Notes under the pieces: generated by a model
Databases searched by the model: none
What the model saw: only the letters and a program-made list of their open reading frames with translations
Told to the model about the DNA's origin: nothing
Assembly (NCBI RefSeq): GCF_000473995.1
Contig: NC_022571.1
Coordinates: forward strand, 4,123,416-4,187,415
Direction of reading: 5' to 3'
From: Clostridium saccharobutylicum DSM 13864
GTDB taxonomy: Bacteria > Bacillota > Clostridia > Clostridiales > Clostridiaceae
Length of the DNA stretch: 64,000 nt
Made by a program: the position numbers and the translations under genes
Shown: positions 37,426 through 45,380 of the stretch, in pieces
Layout of the letters: each line of letters opens with the position of its first letter
Position numbering within the stretch: position 1 is the stretch's first letter

Positions 37426-37492
37426 AGGCACATTAAAGAAAATAACAAATACTTGTGACATTTTCGACTTGTTATTTTCTTTCATGTGCCTT
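37426..37492. repeat. Minimal Rep-B element
   Basis: This is the shortest Rep-B in the window. AGGCACATTAAAGAAAATAA pairs with TTATTTTCTTTCATGTGCCT across a loop of about 25 bases. The end overlaps the methyltransferase stop codon at 37491. Confidence 0.75.
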
Positions 37493-38114
37493 ATTTTATT
37501 TTAGCATTAATAGCAAAACTTTTACAATTAATCATTTTAAAGTTAATAGGTTCAAAGCCACATCTCATTAAAAGTTCTTCAATTTCTCTTTTTGAATATA
37601 TTCTGTAATCACCATTATTGGAAACCTTGCAATATATATTAATAATTGGTCTAAAAATTACGGGTGCAGTTGGATCTCCAATAATTAACGTACCATCATT
37701 CTTCAGCATCCTTTTCATTTCCAACAAAACTTTCTCTGGATTTGGATAATGATGAAACGATGCATTACAAACAATAACATCAAAAAAATTATCTTCCCAT
37801 GCCATATTCTCTGAATCCCCTACTTTTAATTCAGCTTTATTTCCAAGTCTTTTCCTAGCTGTTTCAATCATTTTTTCTGAGATGTCTAGTCCATATAACT
37901 GTACTTCTTCATTTGTCTTCAATTTCATTAATACATTTCCAGTTCCACATCCAACATCTAATAACTTTTTAGGTTTTTCAATCAGTATTCTATTAATAAT
38001 TTCACCATACATTGGAGCTACAAATTTTCCATCACCACGTTCATCATAAAACTCAGCTTGTTTATTATAATTTATTTTTGAATTTTCTTTAAAAATATTC
38101 TTATTATTTTGCAT
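37491..38114 (-). CDS. Class I SAM-dependent methyltransferase
   Basis: This 207-residue protein is a UbiE/type-11 methyltransferase. Motif I is LLDVGCGTGN (near residue 52), the acidic residue closing strand 2 is in YGLDISEKM, and motif IV is FDVIVCNASFHHYPNPE. GGGAGAT lies before the ATG. It is the first gene of the operon with the MarR regulator. Small-molecule methyltransferases next to MarR regulators are often drug- or lipid-modifying, but the substrate cannot be read here. Confidence 0.88.
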   Translation of the reverse strand: MQNNKNIFKENSKINYNKQAEFYDERGDGKFVAPMYGEIINRILIEKPKKLLDVGCGTGNVLMKLKTNEEVQLYGLDISEKMIETARKRLGNKAELKVGDSENMAWEDNFFDVIVCNASFHHYPNPEKVLLEMKRMLKNDGTLIIGDPTAPVIFRPIINIYCKVSNNGDYRIYSKREIEELLMRCGFEPINFKMINCKSFAINAKIK

Positions 38115-38140
38115 ATAACCATCTCCCTAATAATATTTCC

Positions 38141-38177
38141 ATATCAGTATAGTACGATATTCGTACTATACTGATAT
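38141..38177. promoter_or_regulatory. 37-bp palindromic operator, probable MarR site
   Basis: Arms 38141-38157 (ATATCAGTATAGTACGA) and 38161-38177 (TCGTACTATACTGATAT) are perfectly complementary around TAT. It lies 27-63 bases upstream of the methyltransferase start, where it would cover the promoter. A degenerate relative lies at 41313-41337 before the glycosyltransferase. The 11-mer TATAGTACGAT recurs at about 42860 before the bacteriocin. Confidence 0.8.
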
Positions 38178-38316
38178 ACTACTACCATATAAAGTAAAAA
38201 TCAACTATTAAATAATTTATTTTATGCAACAAATTATGTAAGAAATAGCTAATTAACATATTAATTTATAACAATTTGATTATTGTAAAATTTTGTTTAA
38301 TCACATCTTCTATAGA

Positions 38317-38580
38317 TATCCAATTTAAGAATTAAACTTATAATTAGAATGTATTTCCATACTAGAAATAAGGGGAATTCTTTTGCGTAGCGTTGCGTTG
38401 ATAATTTAGTTGTAGGATTTCTTCAGCAGAAGTTGTTCTATTCTCGCTTGTCCTCAACTTGTTTAAGGAGCATGCAAGAATGGGACAACTTCTGCTGTTA
38501 GAAATCCACAGCTGAATTATCTAGCAACCGAGCTAAAGAATTCCCATTATTTCGGTTAATTATTACATAAGTCTAAATTA
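38317..38580 (+). repeat. Rep-A element at 3-prime end of DUF2935 gene
   Basis: Leader ATAGATATCCAATTTAAGAA, then GCGTAGCGTTGCGTTGATAA. The inner arms CAGCAGAAGTTGTTCTATTC and AATGGGACAACTTCTGCTG pair, with TCCTCAACTTG/TTTAAGGAGCATGC at the tip. It closes with TTTCGGTTAATTATTACATA. The empty stretch 38178-38316 shows nothing else. Confidence 0.8.
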
Positions 38581-38605
38581 CAAGTTATTTATTAATATTC
38601 TTTTC

Positions 38606-39415
38606 TTACACTTTAATTCTAGGTTTTGTTGGATCACACTCTGGTGGTTTTGTATCCGAAACCATCGAAAGTTTTGTTAAATAATAACATTCTTCTCTAA
38701 ACATATGGTCAGTAGTTAAAGGCGATATTACGCCAAGAACTTGCTTTTCTAAAATATATTCCTCTAACTTTTTTAAAAAGTCTTTAAAATAATTCATTGC
38801 TTCATCAACATCTGCATCAAGTTTTTTCAATGCTGGAAATTCAATAATACCGGTCCTTGTATATCCACTAAATTCTTTTGCCTTTAAGTAAAAGTTAGTA
38901 AACATCTTTGAATATACTTTTGCTTTTTTAATTAATTTTTTCTCTGTCATATCTAAATTATCTGCTAATGTTGAAGCATGACCTGATCCGTCAGGTAACC
39001 AAAGCAAGTGAAGATGAATATCTCTATAACAAGGTTTTTTCCCATTTATTAAATCATTTAAAATAAAAATATATTCTTCCAATTCATTAACCATATGATT
39101 CATAAATGTTGGAGGAAGGCTTATATTAATCTTCCCTTCAATATGTTTAGCAATAATAGATAACTTTAATTTTCTAATATTCATTGCAGCAGAATATGAT
39201 TCATAATTTAACCTAGAAATATCTTCATCAGAAATTTTATTATTAGATTTTTCTAATAAATTATCAAATATATCAATGAATTTATTAGCTTCATCAATAA
39301 AAAATGTTTCATTTGGTGAAAGTGCATTTAAAATAAATCTCGAATGATCGCCTAAAATTTGTAACCAAAAATGATGCTCAAAAAGTGCAATTTCCTTAAT
39401 ATTATCACGTTCCAA
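38606..39415 (-). CDS. DUF2935-family four-helix metal-binding-like protein
   Basis: This 269-residue, all-helical protein resembles the DUF2935 family, whose two ferritin-like halves carry conserved His/Glu residues. Relevant segments are EHHFWLQILGDHSRFI near the N-terminus, and HLHLLWLPDGSGHAS and TTDHMFREECYYLTK further on. Its role is unknown; a metal centre is inferred from the His/Glu spacing. I use the TTG at 39415 because GGAGG sits six bases upstream; the frame stays open six codons further to another TTG that overlaps that site. Confidence 0.78.
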   Translation of the reverse strand: MERDNIKEIALFEHHFWLQILGDHSRFILNALSPNETFFIDEANKFIDIFDNLLEKSNNKISDEDISRLNYESYSAAMNIRKLKLSIIAKHIEGKINISLPPTFMNHMVNELEEYIFILNDLINGKKPCYRDIHLHLLWLPDGSGHASTLADNLDMTEKKLIKKAKVYSKMFTNFYLKAKEFSGYTRTGIIEFPALKKLDADVDEAMNYFKDFLKKLEEYILEKQVLGVISPLTTDHMFREECYYLTKLSMVSDTKPPECDPTKPRIKV

Positions 39416-39482
39416 TTGAATCCTCCAAAACAATTTTTCTTTATCAGTTTATGATAATATATGATATGATGACACACTATTA

Positions 39483-39734
39483 ATGCATTTTTTATTTACT
39501 GCAAGTATAACTGGTTTTGGTGGTGGAATGCTTAGAGATATAATTACCAATAGAAAACCCGAAATTTTTAAAACTGATATTTATTGTGTTGCAGGTATTA
39601 TTGACTCATTATTACTATGATGTTTATATCCTATAGTCGGTACTCACATTGCTCAACATATATCATTAGTAGCTATTTTTTCAACAAGAATGGTTTGCTA
39701 TATGAAAAAAATTAATCTACCAGTTATTAATTAA
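39483..39734 (+). pseudogene. Decayed UPF0126/TRIC-family membrane channel
   Basis: Reading from 39483 gives TASITGFGGGMLRDIITNRK and then CVAGIIDSLLL, an in-frame TGA, and CLYPIVGTHI continuing to a TAA at 39734. GFGGGMLRD is the hallmark of the trimeric intracellular cation channel-like UPF0126 proteins. The N-terminal half is missing and there is at least one internal stop, so it is a fragment. Confidence 0.75.
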
Positions 39735-39747
39735 CTTTTATCAATAA

Positions 39748-39825
39748 AAAATAGACTTATGTGGTAACTGACCGAAAGCTTATCTATAATTTTAGTTGTT
39801 CATCACATAAGTCTAAAACATAAGT
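39748..39825. repeat. Short Rep-A-derived hairpin
   Basis: AGACTTATGTGGTAACTGAC (about 39752-39771) pairs with the matching end GTTCATCACATAAGTCTAAA (about 39799-39818) around a GCTTATCTATAATTTTAG loop. These are the two outer ends of Rep-A without the interior. It lies just behind the glycosyltransferase stop codon. Confidence 0.65.
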
Positions 39826-39851
39826 TTTCTATACTATACTTTGAAATAATA

Positions 39852-41177
39852 TTATAGTTCATCTAATATATATTTCCATATAGCCTGAGCTGAATTTTTC
39901 TTTCCATCTGTAGATTGTAATGCTTTCTCCAAAACTTTCATATTTTCTTTATATGAAGGTTCTTTAATTATAGTTTTTACAGCAGATTGTATATTATCTA
40001 CATTCCATCTATGCTTCGGTATACGTATTCCCGCACCTCTCATAGCTACATTATCTAGATTTATTTGTTGTTCTGGCTGCATTGCAAACCCAACAATTGG
40101 AGTACAACTTGCAATAGCAGTTTGTACTGTTCCTTGACCACCGTGAGATATAACTACATCACCAAGACCATTTACTAAAGGTGCTGGTACAAATTTATCT
40201 GTTATATAAACATTAGAACTATCCCCTGCACATTCTTTTGCTTCATTAATTGGACATACAGATGGCGGTGCTAAAATTACAGCTCTCCATTCCTTCCCAA
40301 TTCCTTGTGTAAGAGCTTTTATCGCTTCAAATAAATATTCCTTATCCCCAGAACTCCCAAGAGTGCAAAAAATTTTTAATCTTTTATTTTCATGATTAAA
40401 AATCTTTAAAATATTCTCATCTACTTGTGCATCATTAGCTGCAGGTGCATATAATGGCCCAACAACTTTAAAATTTTGTGGGAGCTTATGATCTTTATTA
40501 AATTCTTCAAAATCATTTATTATTGTTAAATCTGCCTTAAGCATATCAAACAAAGTTTTTACTGGTTCCCCCTCCCACTTAAATTCCTTAAGAGCTTCAA
40601 TAATATTAGATTGTACAAAAGCTGGAACTCTTAGCTTTAAAGATTTAGGAATTGATTTCATAATTGCCTTGCGAAAACACAAAGGAAGGTATGTCAAAAA
40701 CTTAATATTATCTGGAACATCTTTCATAAGTGTAGTAAGATACACATCTTTTTGGAAGGGTGTAGGCATATAACAGATTCCTGGTATTGGCTTTTCAACC
40801 ATCCTCCTTGCAAGACCTGCTATAGGATTAAATCCATGAATAACAATATGTGGTTTCAACTCCTCAAATGCATCTATTTCACCTTTTAACAATTCAGCTG
40901 CAAGTTGTACATCTCCTATAATATTAGTCTCTGTAGTTTTAAAATCTTCACGAAATCCTACTCCTGGAAGTGATGGTGAACACTTATGAATCTTAAATCC
41001 ATTTGAAATTACTTTTTCTTCAAATGTACTTCCTGTAGATAAAAAAATCACATCTAATTCGTAATCTTCTGGACAAAGACTTCTAATTCCATCTGCAATT
41101 TCTATTGAACGAGTTGCTTCTCCTGCATCTGAAAGTATAACTGAAAATACAATTTTTAAACTTTTTTTCATTTCCAT
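39852..41177 (-). CDS. UDP-glycosyltransferase of the macrolide (MGT) type
   Basis: This 441-residue GT1/GT-B enzyme has an N-terminal acceptor domain and a C-terminal nucleotide-sugar domain. The signature VISHGGQGTVQTAIASCTP and then GFAMQPEQQINLDNV (about 340-390) corresponds to the MGT/YjiC donor-site motif. Such enzymes glycosylate macrolides, flavonoids or lipids, sometimes as resistance enzymes (family knowledge). GGAGGG precedes the ATG. An imperfect dyad like the MarR operator lies about 140 bases upstream. It is monocistronic, flanked by decayed genes. Confidence 0.88.
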   Translation of the reverse strand: MEMKKSLKIVFSVILSDAGEATRSIEIADGIRSLCPEDYELDVIFLSTGSTFEEKVISNGFKIHKCSPSLPGVGFREDFKTTETNIIGDVQLAAELLKGEIDAFEELKPHIVIHGFNPIAGLARRMVEKPIPGICYMPTPFQKDVYLTTLMKDVPDNIKFLTYLPLCFRKAIMKSIPKSLKLRVPAFVQSNIIEALKEFKWEGEPVKTLFDMLKADLTIINDFEEFNKDHKLPQNFKVVGPLYAPAANDAQVDENILKIFNHENKRLKIFCTLGSSGDKEYLFEAIKALTQGIGKEWRAVILAPPSVCPINEAKECAGDSSNVYITDKFVPAPLVNGLGDVVISHGGQGTVQTAIASCTPIVGFAMQPEQQINLDNVAMRGAGIRIPKHRWNVDNIQSAVKTIIKEPSYKENMKVLEKALQSTDGKKNSAQAIWKYILDEL

Positions 41178-41312
41178 ACTTTTCCCTCCAATATCATCCC
41201 AATTTAAATTATATATCTTCCTCGTCTTAGCTATTATATTATTAGAATATTATGCCATAAAATGTATGTCAATTTATTATTTGCAACTTCTTTTTCTATA
41301 AATAAATGTATT

Positions 41313-41337
41313 TATAGTATGATACTCATACATAATA
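41313..41337. promoter_or_regulatory. Imperfect dyad resembling the MarR operator
   Basis: TATAGTATGA (41313-41322) and TCATACATAATA (41326-41337) flank a TAC centre, the same layout as 38141-38177 with several mismatches. It lies 136 bases upstream of the glycosyltransferase. The other 41178-41374 sequence is AT-rich. Confidence 0.45.
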
Positions 41338-41374
41338 GTAGTTTATGGTGAAATATTATAGAGATCGAATTAAT

Positions 41375-41455
41375 ATGATAAAGTCAATATTATTTGATTT
41401 TGATTGAGTATTAACTACTGAAAATATGTTGTACATTTCAAGGCTCTATTCAAAA
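41375..41455 (+). pseudogene. Remnant of a HAD-family hydrolase N-terminus
   Basis: The frame from 41375 reads MIKSILFDFD, then TGA, then VLTTENMLYISRLYSK and a stop. The DxDGVLT-type motif of HAD phosphatases is interrupted exactly at its glycine (GGA to TGA). Only about 27 codons survive, so this is a tentative relic. Confidence 0.45.
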
Positions 41456-41494
41456 TAATACTTGCTCTAATAAATATAAGAAATTATATAAAAT

Positions 41495-41524
41495 AAAAAA
41501 GCCGGTATATAATAACGGCTTTTT
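41495..41524 (-). terminator. Terminator of the bacteriocin operon
   Basis: AAAAAGCCG (41496-41504) pairs with CGGCTTTTT (41516-41524) around an AT-rich loop. It lies 25 bases after the last gene of the operon, with a T-run on both strands. Confidence 0.85.
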
Positions 41525-41549
41525 GATCTGTGAAAGTGAGAACTGATAG

Positions 41550-42086
41550 TTATTTTTCACCATCGCTAACCAGTTGATTCAAATCAGCTAGAGTAGTGTC
41601 ATCACCAACTGTCATTGAAACTACTTTTCCGTTTGAAAAAAGAGCAACTGTTGGAGAACCAAGAAATTTATATGGTTTGGTGAAAGTGTTGTAAAAATCG
41701 TTTTTTTCTTCTTGTGATGCGTTCTTAAATGCACCAGTAGGGCCATAATCTAAATAGTATATTGGCTGATTAACATTTTTTAAGAACTGATTCATTATAG
41801 GAGAAAATTTTCTGCAGTGTGAGCACTGTTTAAAGCCAATAAAGACAATAAACTTTTTGCCACTATTCACCTTAGACAAATATTTTTTTAGTGATATTCG
41901 ATTTACACCCTTGATGTTCTTCTCATAATCAGATTCTGTTATAGTAGCTGTTGTTTGACTTAAAGTTATTGGTTCGCTTGATATTGGTTGAGTAGCTGCA
42001 TAAACATGAACTGCATTACCTCCAATACCTACAAAAAAGCTACACATAAGTGTTAAAGTAGCCGCAAAAATCATTCTTTTTTTCAT
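41550..42086 (-). CDS. Exported thioredoxin-like bacteriocin accessory protein (PedC-like)
   Basis: This 178-residue protein has an N-terminal signal or anchor (about residues 5-29). A thioredoxin-fold segment follows, with FIVFIGFKQCSHCRKF (CSHC redox pair near residue 86) and the cis-Pro region LGSPTVALFSNGK. Class IIa bacteriocins with two disulfides, such as pediocin PA-1, are encoded with an accessory thiol-disulfide protein that promotes correct pairing (established). Here the four-cysteine precursor lies two genes upstream in the same operon. AAGGAAG precedes the ATG, 23 bases after the immunity gene. Confidence 0.82.
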   Translation of the reverse strand: MKKRMIFAATLTLMCSFFVGIGGNAVHVYAATQPISSEPITLSQTTATITESDYEKNIKGVNRISLKKYLSKVNSGKKFIVFIGFKQCSHCRKFSPIMNQFLKNVNQPIYYLDYGPTGAFKNASQEEKNDFYNTFTKPYKFLGSPTVALFSNGKVVSMTVGDDTTLADLNQLVSDGEK

Positions 42087-42109
42087 ATAATTTTACTTCC
42101 TTACTAATA

Positions 42110-42442
42110 TTATTTGCCAAGCCACATATTTGAAATATTCAAAGTATTCATTTCTCCCCAAATCCCTTTAGAATGTGAGAATTGGTCTATCTTCTTGAGA
42201 ACATCAGCTTCTTCTGCATTTAATTTTATTTTATCTACAAAACATATTGTGTGAATGTTTTGAAATACTGATCGTGCCTCAAGTTGTGGTGTTTGGCTTT
42301 CATTTGCAACGCGTTTAATTGCAAGATTTAAAACTTCTATAATCTGGCAATATATGTCATCTTGTAAACTTTTCTCCAAAATCAATCTTTTAAAAGTATC
42401 AAATAGACTAATTGCTGTTTGTTCATCCTCTTTCTTTTTCAT
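42110..42442 (-). CDS. Class IIa bacteriocin immunity protein (EntA_Immun-like)
   Basis: This 110-residue soluble protein appears all-helical, with no signal peptide. Its size, position directly behind the bacteriocin precursor and charged helix pattern (FDTFKRLILEKSLQDD, then QIIEVLNLAIKRVANE) match the four-helix immunity proteins of pediocin-like bacteriocins, which protect the producer by recognising the man-PTS receptor bound by bacteriocin (family knowledge). GGGGGAAA lies eight bases before the ATG. Sequence identity within this family is low, so the call leans on context. Confidence 0.72.
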   Translation of the reverse strand: MKKKEDEQTAISLFDTFKRLILEKSLQDDIYCQIIEVLNLAIKRVANESQTPQLEARSVFQNIHTICFVDKIKLNAEEADVLKKIDQFSHSKGIWGEMNTLNISNMWLGK

Positions 42443-42464
42443 TCACGATTTCCCCCATTATAAA

Positions 42465-42500
42465 TTAATAAGGGATAGAAGTTAAATCTCCAATCCCTCA
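42465..42500 (-). terminator. Small hairpin between precursor and immunity genes
   Basis: AGGGAT (42472-42477) pairs with ATCCCT (42494-42499). It may stabilise or partly terminate the precursor message so that more precursor than immunity protein is made (inference). Confidence 0.4.
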
Positions 42501-42526
42501 TCAACATCAAATATTAAAGTAAGTGT

Positions 42527-42718
42527 TTAGCAATTACCAATATCTCCGCCTTTTCCACCAGTAGCAGCTGCTGCAGCCCATCTATTAACACCGCAATTCC
42601 AAGCTTTACCCCAATCTACAGTACATCCATTGTCGTCACAGCTAACGCCATTACCGTAATACTTACCTCCAGATATAATCTCCATTTCTGCATCTGTAAG
42701 CATTGTAAATTTTTCCAT
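42527..42718 (-). CDS. Class IIa pediocin-like bacteriocin precursor
   Basis: This 63-residue precursor has an 18-residue double-glycine leader, MEKFTMLTDAEMEIISGG, and a 45-residue mature peptide that begins with KYYGNGVSC, the pediocin box. Cysteines at mature positions 9, 14, 24 and 45 match the two-disulfide pattern of pediocin PA-1 (9, 14, 24, 44). CTVDWGKAWNC resembles the corresponding pediocin segment, followed by an Ala-rich helix and a Gly-rich hairpin tail. The start is ATG at 42718, because AAGGAG lies eight bases upstream; the frame opens seven codons earlier at a TTG overlapping that site. Leader removal and export need a C39 peptidase transporter, absent from the window. Confidence 0.93.
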   Translation of the reverse strand: MEKFTMLTDAEMEIISGGKYYGNGVSCDDNGCTVDWGKAWNCGVNRWAAAAATGGKGGDIGNC

Positions 42719-42825
42719 TGTTAACATCTCCTTAATCAAAATTATAGTTTAACATTAGTAACTATTCAGCTACTAACAATTATATTTTTACATAATAATG
42801 AAATAAAGTAAATATTTACAGAACC

Positions 42826-42916
42826 AAACGTACAAAACTATACTTAAATGGAAATAATTTATAGTACGATCCTACTTATTCCCAAAATTTTTTTTTATTC
42901 CATAAAGTGTACGTTT
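42826..42916. promoter_or_regulatory. Inverted AAACGTACA pair upstream of bacteriocin
   Basis: AAACGTACA lies at 42826-42834 and its reverse complement TGTACGTTT at 42908-42916, about 110-200 bases upstream of the precursor. Between them, near 42860-42870, is TATAGTACGAT, shared with the MarR dyad. This may be a regulator site pair for peptide-pheromone or MarR control. No histidine kinase or inducing peptide gene is nearby. Confidence 0.4.
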
Positions 42917-43036
42917 AATGCTAATAATATTGAAATTTTATCCAATATAGTGTATGAAGTATAAAAACAATATAACTATTAAGCTATTAAAATACCTTAA
43001 ATCTGATTTTATTACTACTTTTTAAAAAAATATCTT

Positions 43037-43366
43037 TATATTAGCAGTAAGCCTCCATCAACAGATGGATTTACAAAGAAAACTAAAAGTTTAATAACTA
43101 AATCATGTAAAAATCCTGGTGCCCAAAAAGGTCATGAATAACTTACACTTGAACTAAATCATAATCCTGATGAAATACAAATACACAAGTTCATGAATGT
43201 GATATATGGAGAGTCTTTGCAGGATTTAATTCCAGAAAATCATATTATCCAACAAGTTGTCAATATACCAAAAATAAAAGTTAAAGTTATTGAACTCAGA
43301 GCAGAAGTTAAAAAATGTCCAAAGTGTAGCCGAAAAAATACAGCTTCTTTCAGTACATCATCACAT
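43037..43366 (+). pseudogene. IS66-family transposase fragment
   Basis: One frame reads SKPPSTDGFTKKTKSL, then NPGAQKGHE, an in-frame TAA, and LTLELNHNPDEIQIHKF and later VKKCPKCSRKNTASF. This is the SKPPSTD/GGQKGH/zinc-finger region of the IS66 TnpC transposase. Both ends and the DDE core are missing. No terminal inverted repeats were found. It marks an old insertion at the edge of the bacteriocin island. Confidence 0.8.
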
Positions 43367-43375
43367 AAGTCACAT

Positions 43376-45190
43376 TTAAAGCTGCTTATCTATAATATTC
43401 AATATATTTGCATTATTATTTATAACTCTTGGAATCTTAATTTGATTTTTAGATACTCCTTTGCTAAACAAAAATTCTTTTATCAAATTAAAATTACCAG
43501 GTGACAAAGGTATTACTTTAACCATTCCTAATCTCTTATTATTTCTAGCCCTATCATAAGCTAAATTTGATTTTCTTAATTCACTATCTAGTGTTTTCTC
43601 TAACACTCCAATATTATGACCAGATAAACTACTTTTAAATTCAAAATAAAAAATATATCTTCCTGGTGTAATTGAATTATCTGCCCTTGTAGTGTAGTCT
43701 ACTAAATTTAATTTTAATTTTTTTACTGTATTTGTTATTGCACTAGTTAACTGCTCCTCATTAGTCTTTTCAGCAACCATATTTAAAACTTGATTCTTCC
43801 TATATAGGAATTCAACTTCTGGGGTATTGTTATAAAAATCCACTACTTTAATAACATCACCAATTCTATATCTATAAAGTCCCGCATAATTAGTAACTAC
43901 TATTTCGTATTTTTCTCCTACTTTTAGTTCATCTAAACAAAATGTACATTTACTCTCTTCATTTTCTTCGTTAATAAGAATAAATTCATAAAAAACTGTA
44001 TCTGGAGTAATTACATACCTTATCTTCTTTACATATGGATTAATACCTATCATAGCCTCAGTTGAACCATAAGCAGGAGAATAAATTGGCAATGAATCGG
44101 TATAATAATTTACTTTATCATCATATATGGAAAAGTTTGCTCCATCTACAGTTGCAATATAACACATACTTGGCCATATTCGCCTACTTATACCCTTAAA
44201 TCCTTTTTTAAATTCACTTTCCAATTCATTTGCTCTACCTGCATTAGGAGAAAGAAACTTATTTAAATTCTTTCTATCGTCTTCATCAATATTTAAGTTT
44301 CTATTTATACTTCCTTTTCTTATATCTGTTATTAAATCTTGATATCTGCTCTCTAAAACTCTAAATAAGTCTAAAACATTTGAGATAAAAACTCCACTTA
44401 TATATAAGAGTCTAACTTCTAATAATCCAAATAATAAATGGAGATATAATGCTGCTTCCTTATCCTTTATTTTCATAACTTCAATTGGTGAAGTATATAT
44501 ATGTGGTAATATATATTTTATGCCCTTCATCCCTCCAGAAGTAGCTGAACATATTGGAATTCCAGCCTTTGTATATGTTGTCATAACTATATCAGCTATC
44601 ATTAGACCTCTACCATAATTCCAATTTTCTTTAAAGTTGTTATAAGAAAATTTATTAACAAGCAAAGCCATATACTTTGAAGCAATTTTTCTACTTCGCT
44701 TAGTAACTGGAATTAACTTCTGCTTTCCTGTGGTACCTGATGTATGTCCAAAATAATCTATCTCATCACTTATTAAAATATTCTTTTCTCCATTCGCCAT
44801 TCTTTCTATATAATTTTCATAATAACCATAGTCAGTTAATGGAACTTGTTCCTTAAAATCCTTTATAGACTTAATATGCTCAAAATCAAATTTCTCTCCA
44901 ATTTCACTTTTACAGTTTTGCTTTAATATTTTATATAACACCTCTGCATTTACTTTTCCGCAGTTTTTTGTTATTCTATTAAACTTTTTTTCAACTATCC
45001 TCCCTCCTTCTATTGAAATTTTGGAAAGTACTTTACTTATTATACTCAAAATAAAACACGTCCTAATTATTTCTCTATGGCTAATATATGAAAAAACCTC
45101 AAAGTTGTTATATACATAAAAAACTTTGAGATTAGAGTTATATTTAGATTTATCATAATTTCCTTGTATTTGAAAAAAGCAATGGACCAA
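43376..45190 (-). CDS. GH3-family (acyl-adenylating) protein
   Basis: This protein of about 550-604 residues belongs to the GH3 superfamily known from plant auxin- and jasmonate-conjugating enzymes, which adenylate a carboxylate and pass it to an amino group. The ATP motif is YFGHTSGTTGKQKLIPVTK, and YSPAYGSTEAMIGINPY and NYAGLYRYRIGDVIKV follow as expected adenylation motifs. Bacterial members are poorly characterised and could make amino acid or lipid conjugates. The listed start (TTG at 45190) is weak. Alignment logic favours a start nearer 45049, and a GGAGGGAGG site near 45000 has no in-frame start after it. It lies alone between an IS66 relic and a Rep-A remnant. Confidence 0.8.
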   Translation of the reverse strand: MVHCFFQIQGNYDKSKYNSNLKVFYVYNNFEVFSYISHREIIRTCFILSIISKVLSKISIEGGRIVEKKFNRITKNCGKVNAEVLYKILKQNCKSEIGEKFDFEHIKSIKDFKEQVPLTDYGYYENYIERMANGEKNILISDEIDYFGHTSGTTGKQKLIPVTKRSRKIASKYMALLVNKFSYNNFKENWNYGRGLMIADIVMTTYTKAGIPICSATSGGMKGIKYILPHIYTSPIEVMKIKDKEAALYLHLLFGLLEVRLLYISGVFISNVLDLFRVLESRYQDLITDIRKGSINRNLNIDEDDRKNLNKFLSPNAGRANELESEFKKGFKGISRRIWPSMCYIATVDGANFSIYDDKVNYYTDSLPIYSPAYGSTEAMIGINPYVKKIRYVITPDTVFYEFILINEENEESKCTFCLDELKVGEKYEIVVTNYAGLYRYRIGDVIKVVDFYNNTPEVEFLYRKNQVLNMVAEKTNEEQLTSAITNTVKKLKLNLVDYTTRADNSITPGRYIFYFEFKSSLSGHNIGVLEKTLDSELRKSNLAYDRARNNKRLGMVKVIPLSPGNFNLIKEFLFSKGVSKNQIKIPRVINNNANILNIIDKQL

Positions 45191-45227
45191 CTTATTAGTT
45201 ATCTATTGCTTAAATTTGTTATATAAA

Positions 45228-45365
45228 CAAACTAATTATGAATTAGATTTATGCTTTAAAATATATTCTAAAACAGAAAGAAAGAGTGCTCGTTTCTCTA
45301 GTAACCGTAACAACAGAGCATCCTTTCTTTCATTTAGTTCCCACATAAGTTTAAGTTATAAGTTA
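45228..45365 (+). repeat. Shortened Rep-A element
   Basis: Leader-like ATAAACAAACTAATTATGAA is followed by CAGAAAGAAAGAGTGCTCG, which pairs with GAGCATCCTTTCTTTCATTT. It closes with TTTAGTTCCCACATAAGTTT. The long inner arms are missing. It ends about 15 bases before the glutathione peroxidase stop codon. Confidence 0.65.
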
Positions 45366-45380
45366 TTTACCTATAACTTA

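Noticed and set aside
41550..42718. Bacteriocin exporter within the operon
   Set aside because: I looked on both sides of the operon. Neighbours are a glycosyltransferase and an IS66 relic, and no ABC or C39 protein is encoded in the window.
43193..43504. A 103-codon plus-strand frame starting at 43193
   Set aside because: It is the tail of the IS66 fragment plus antisense of the GH3 gene. Upstream IS66 sequence in the same frame is cut off by a stop codon, so it is not an independent gene.
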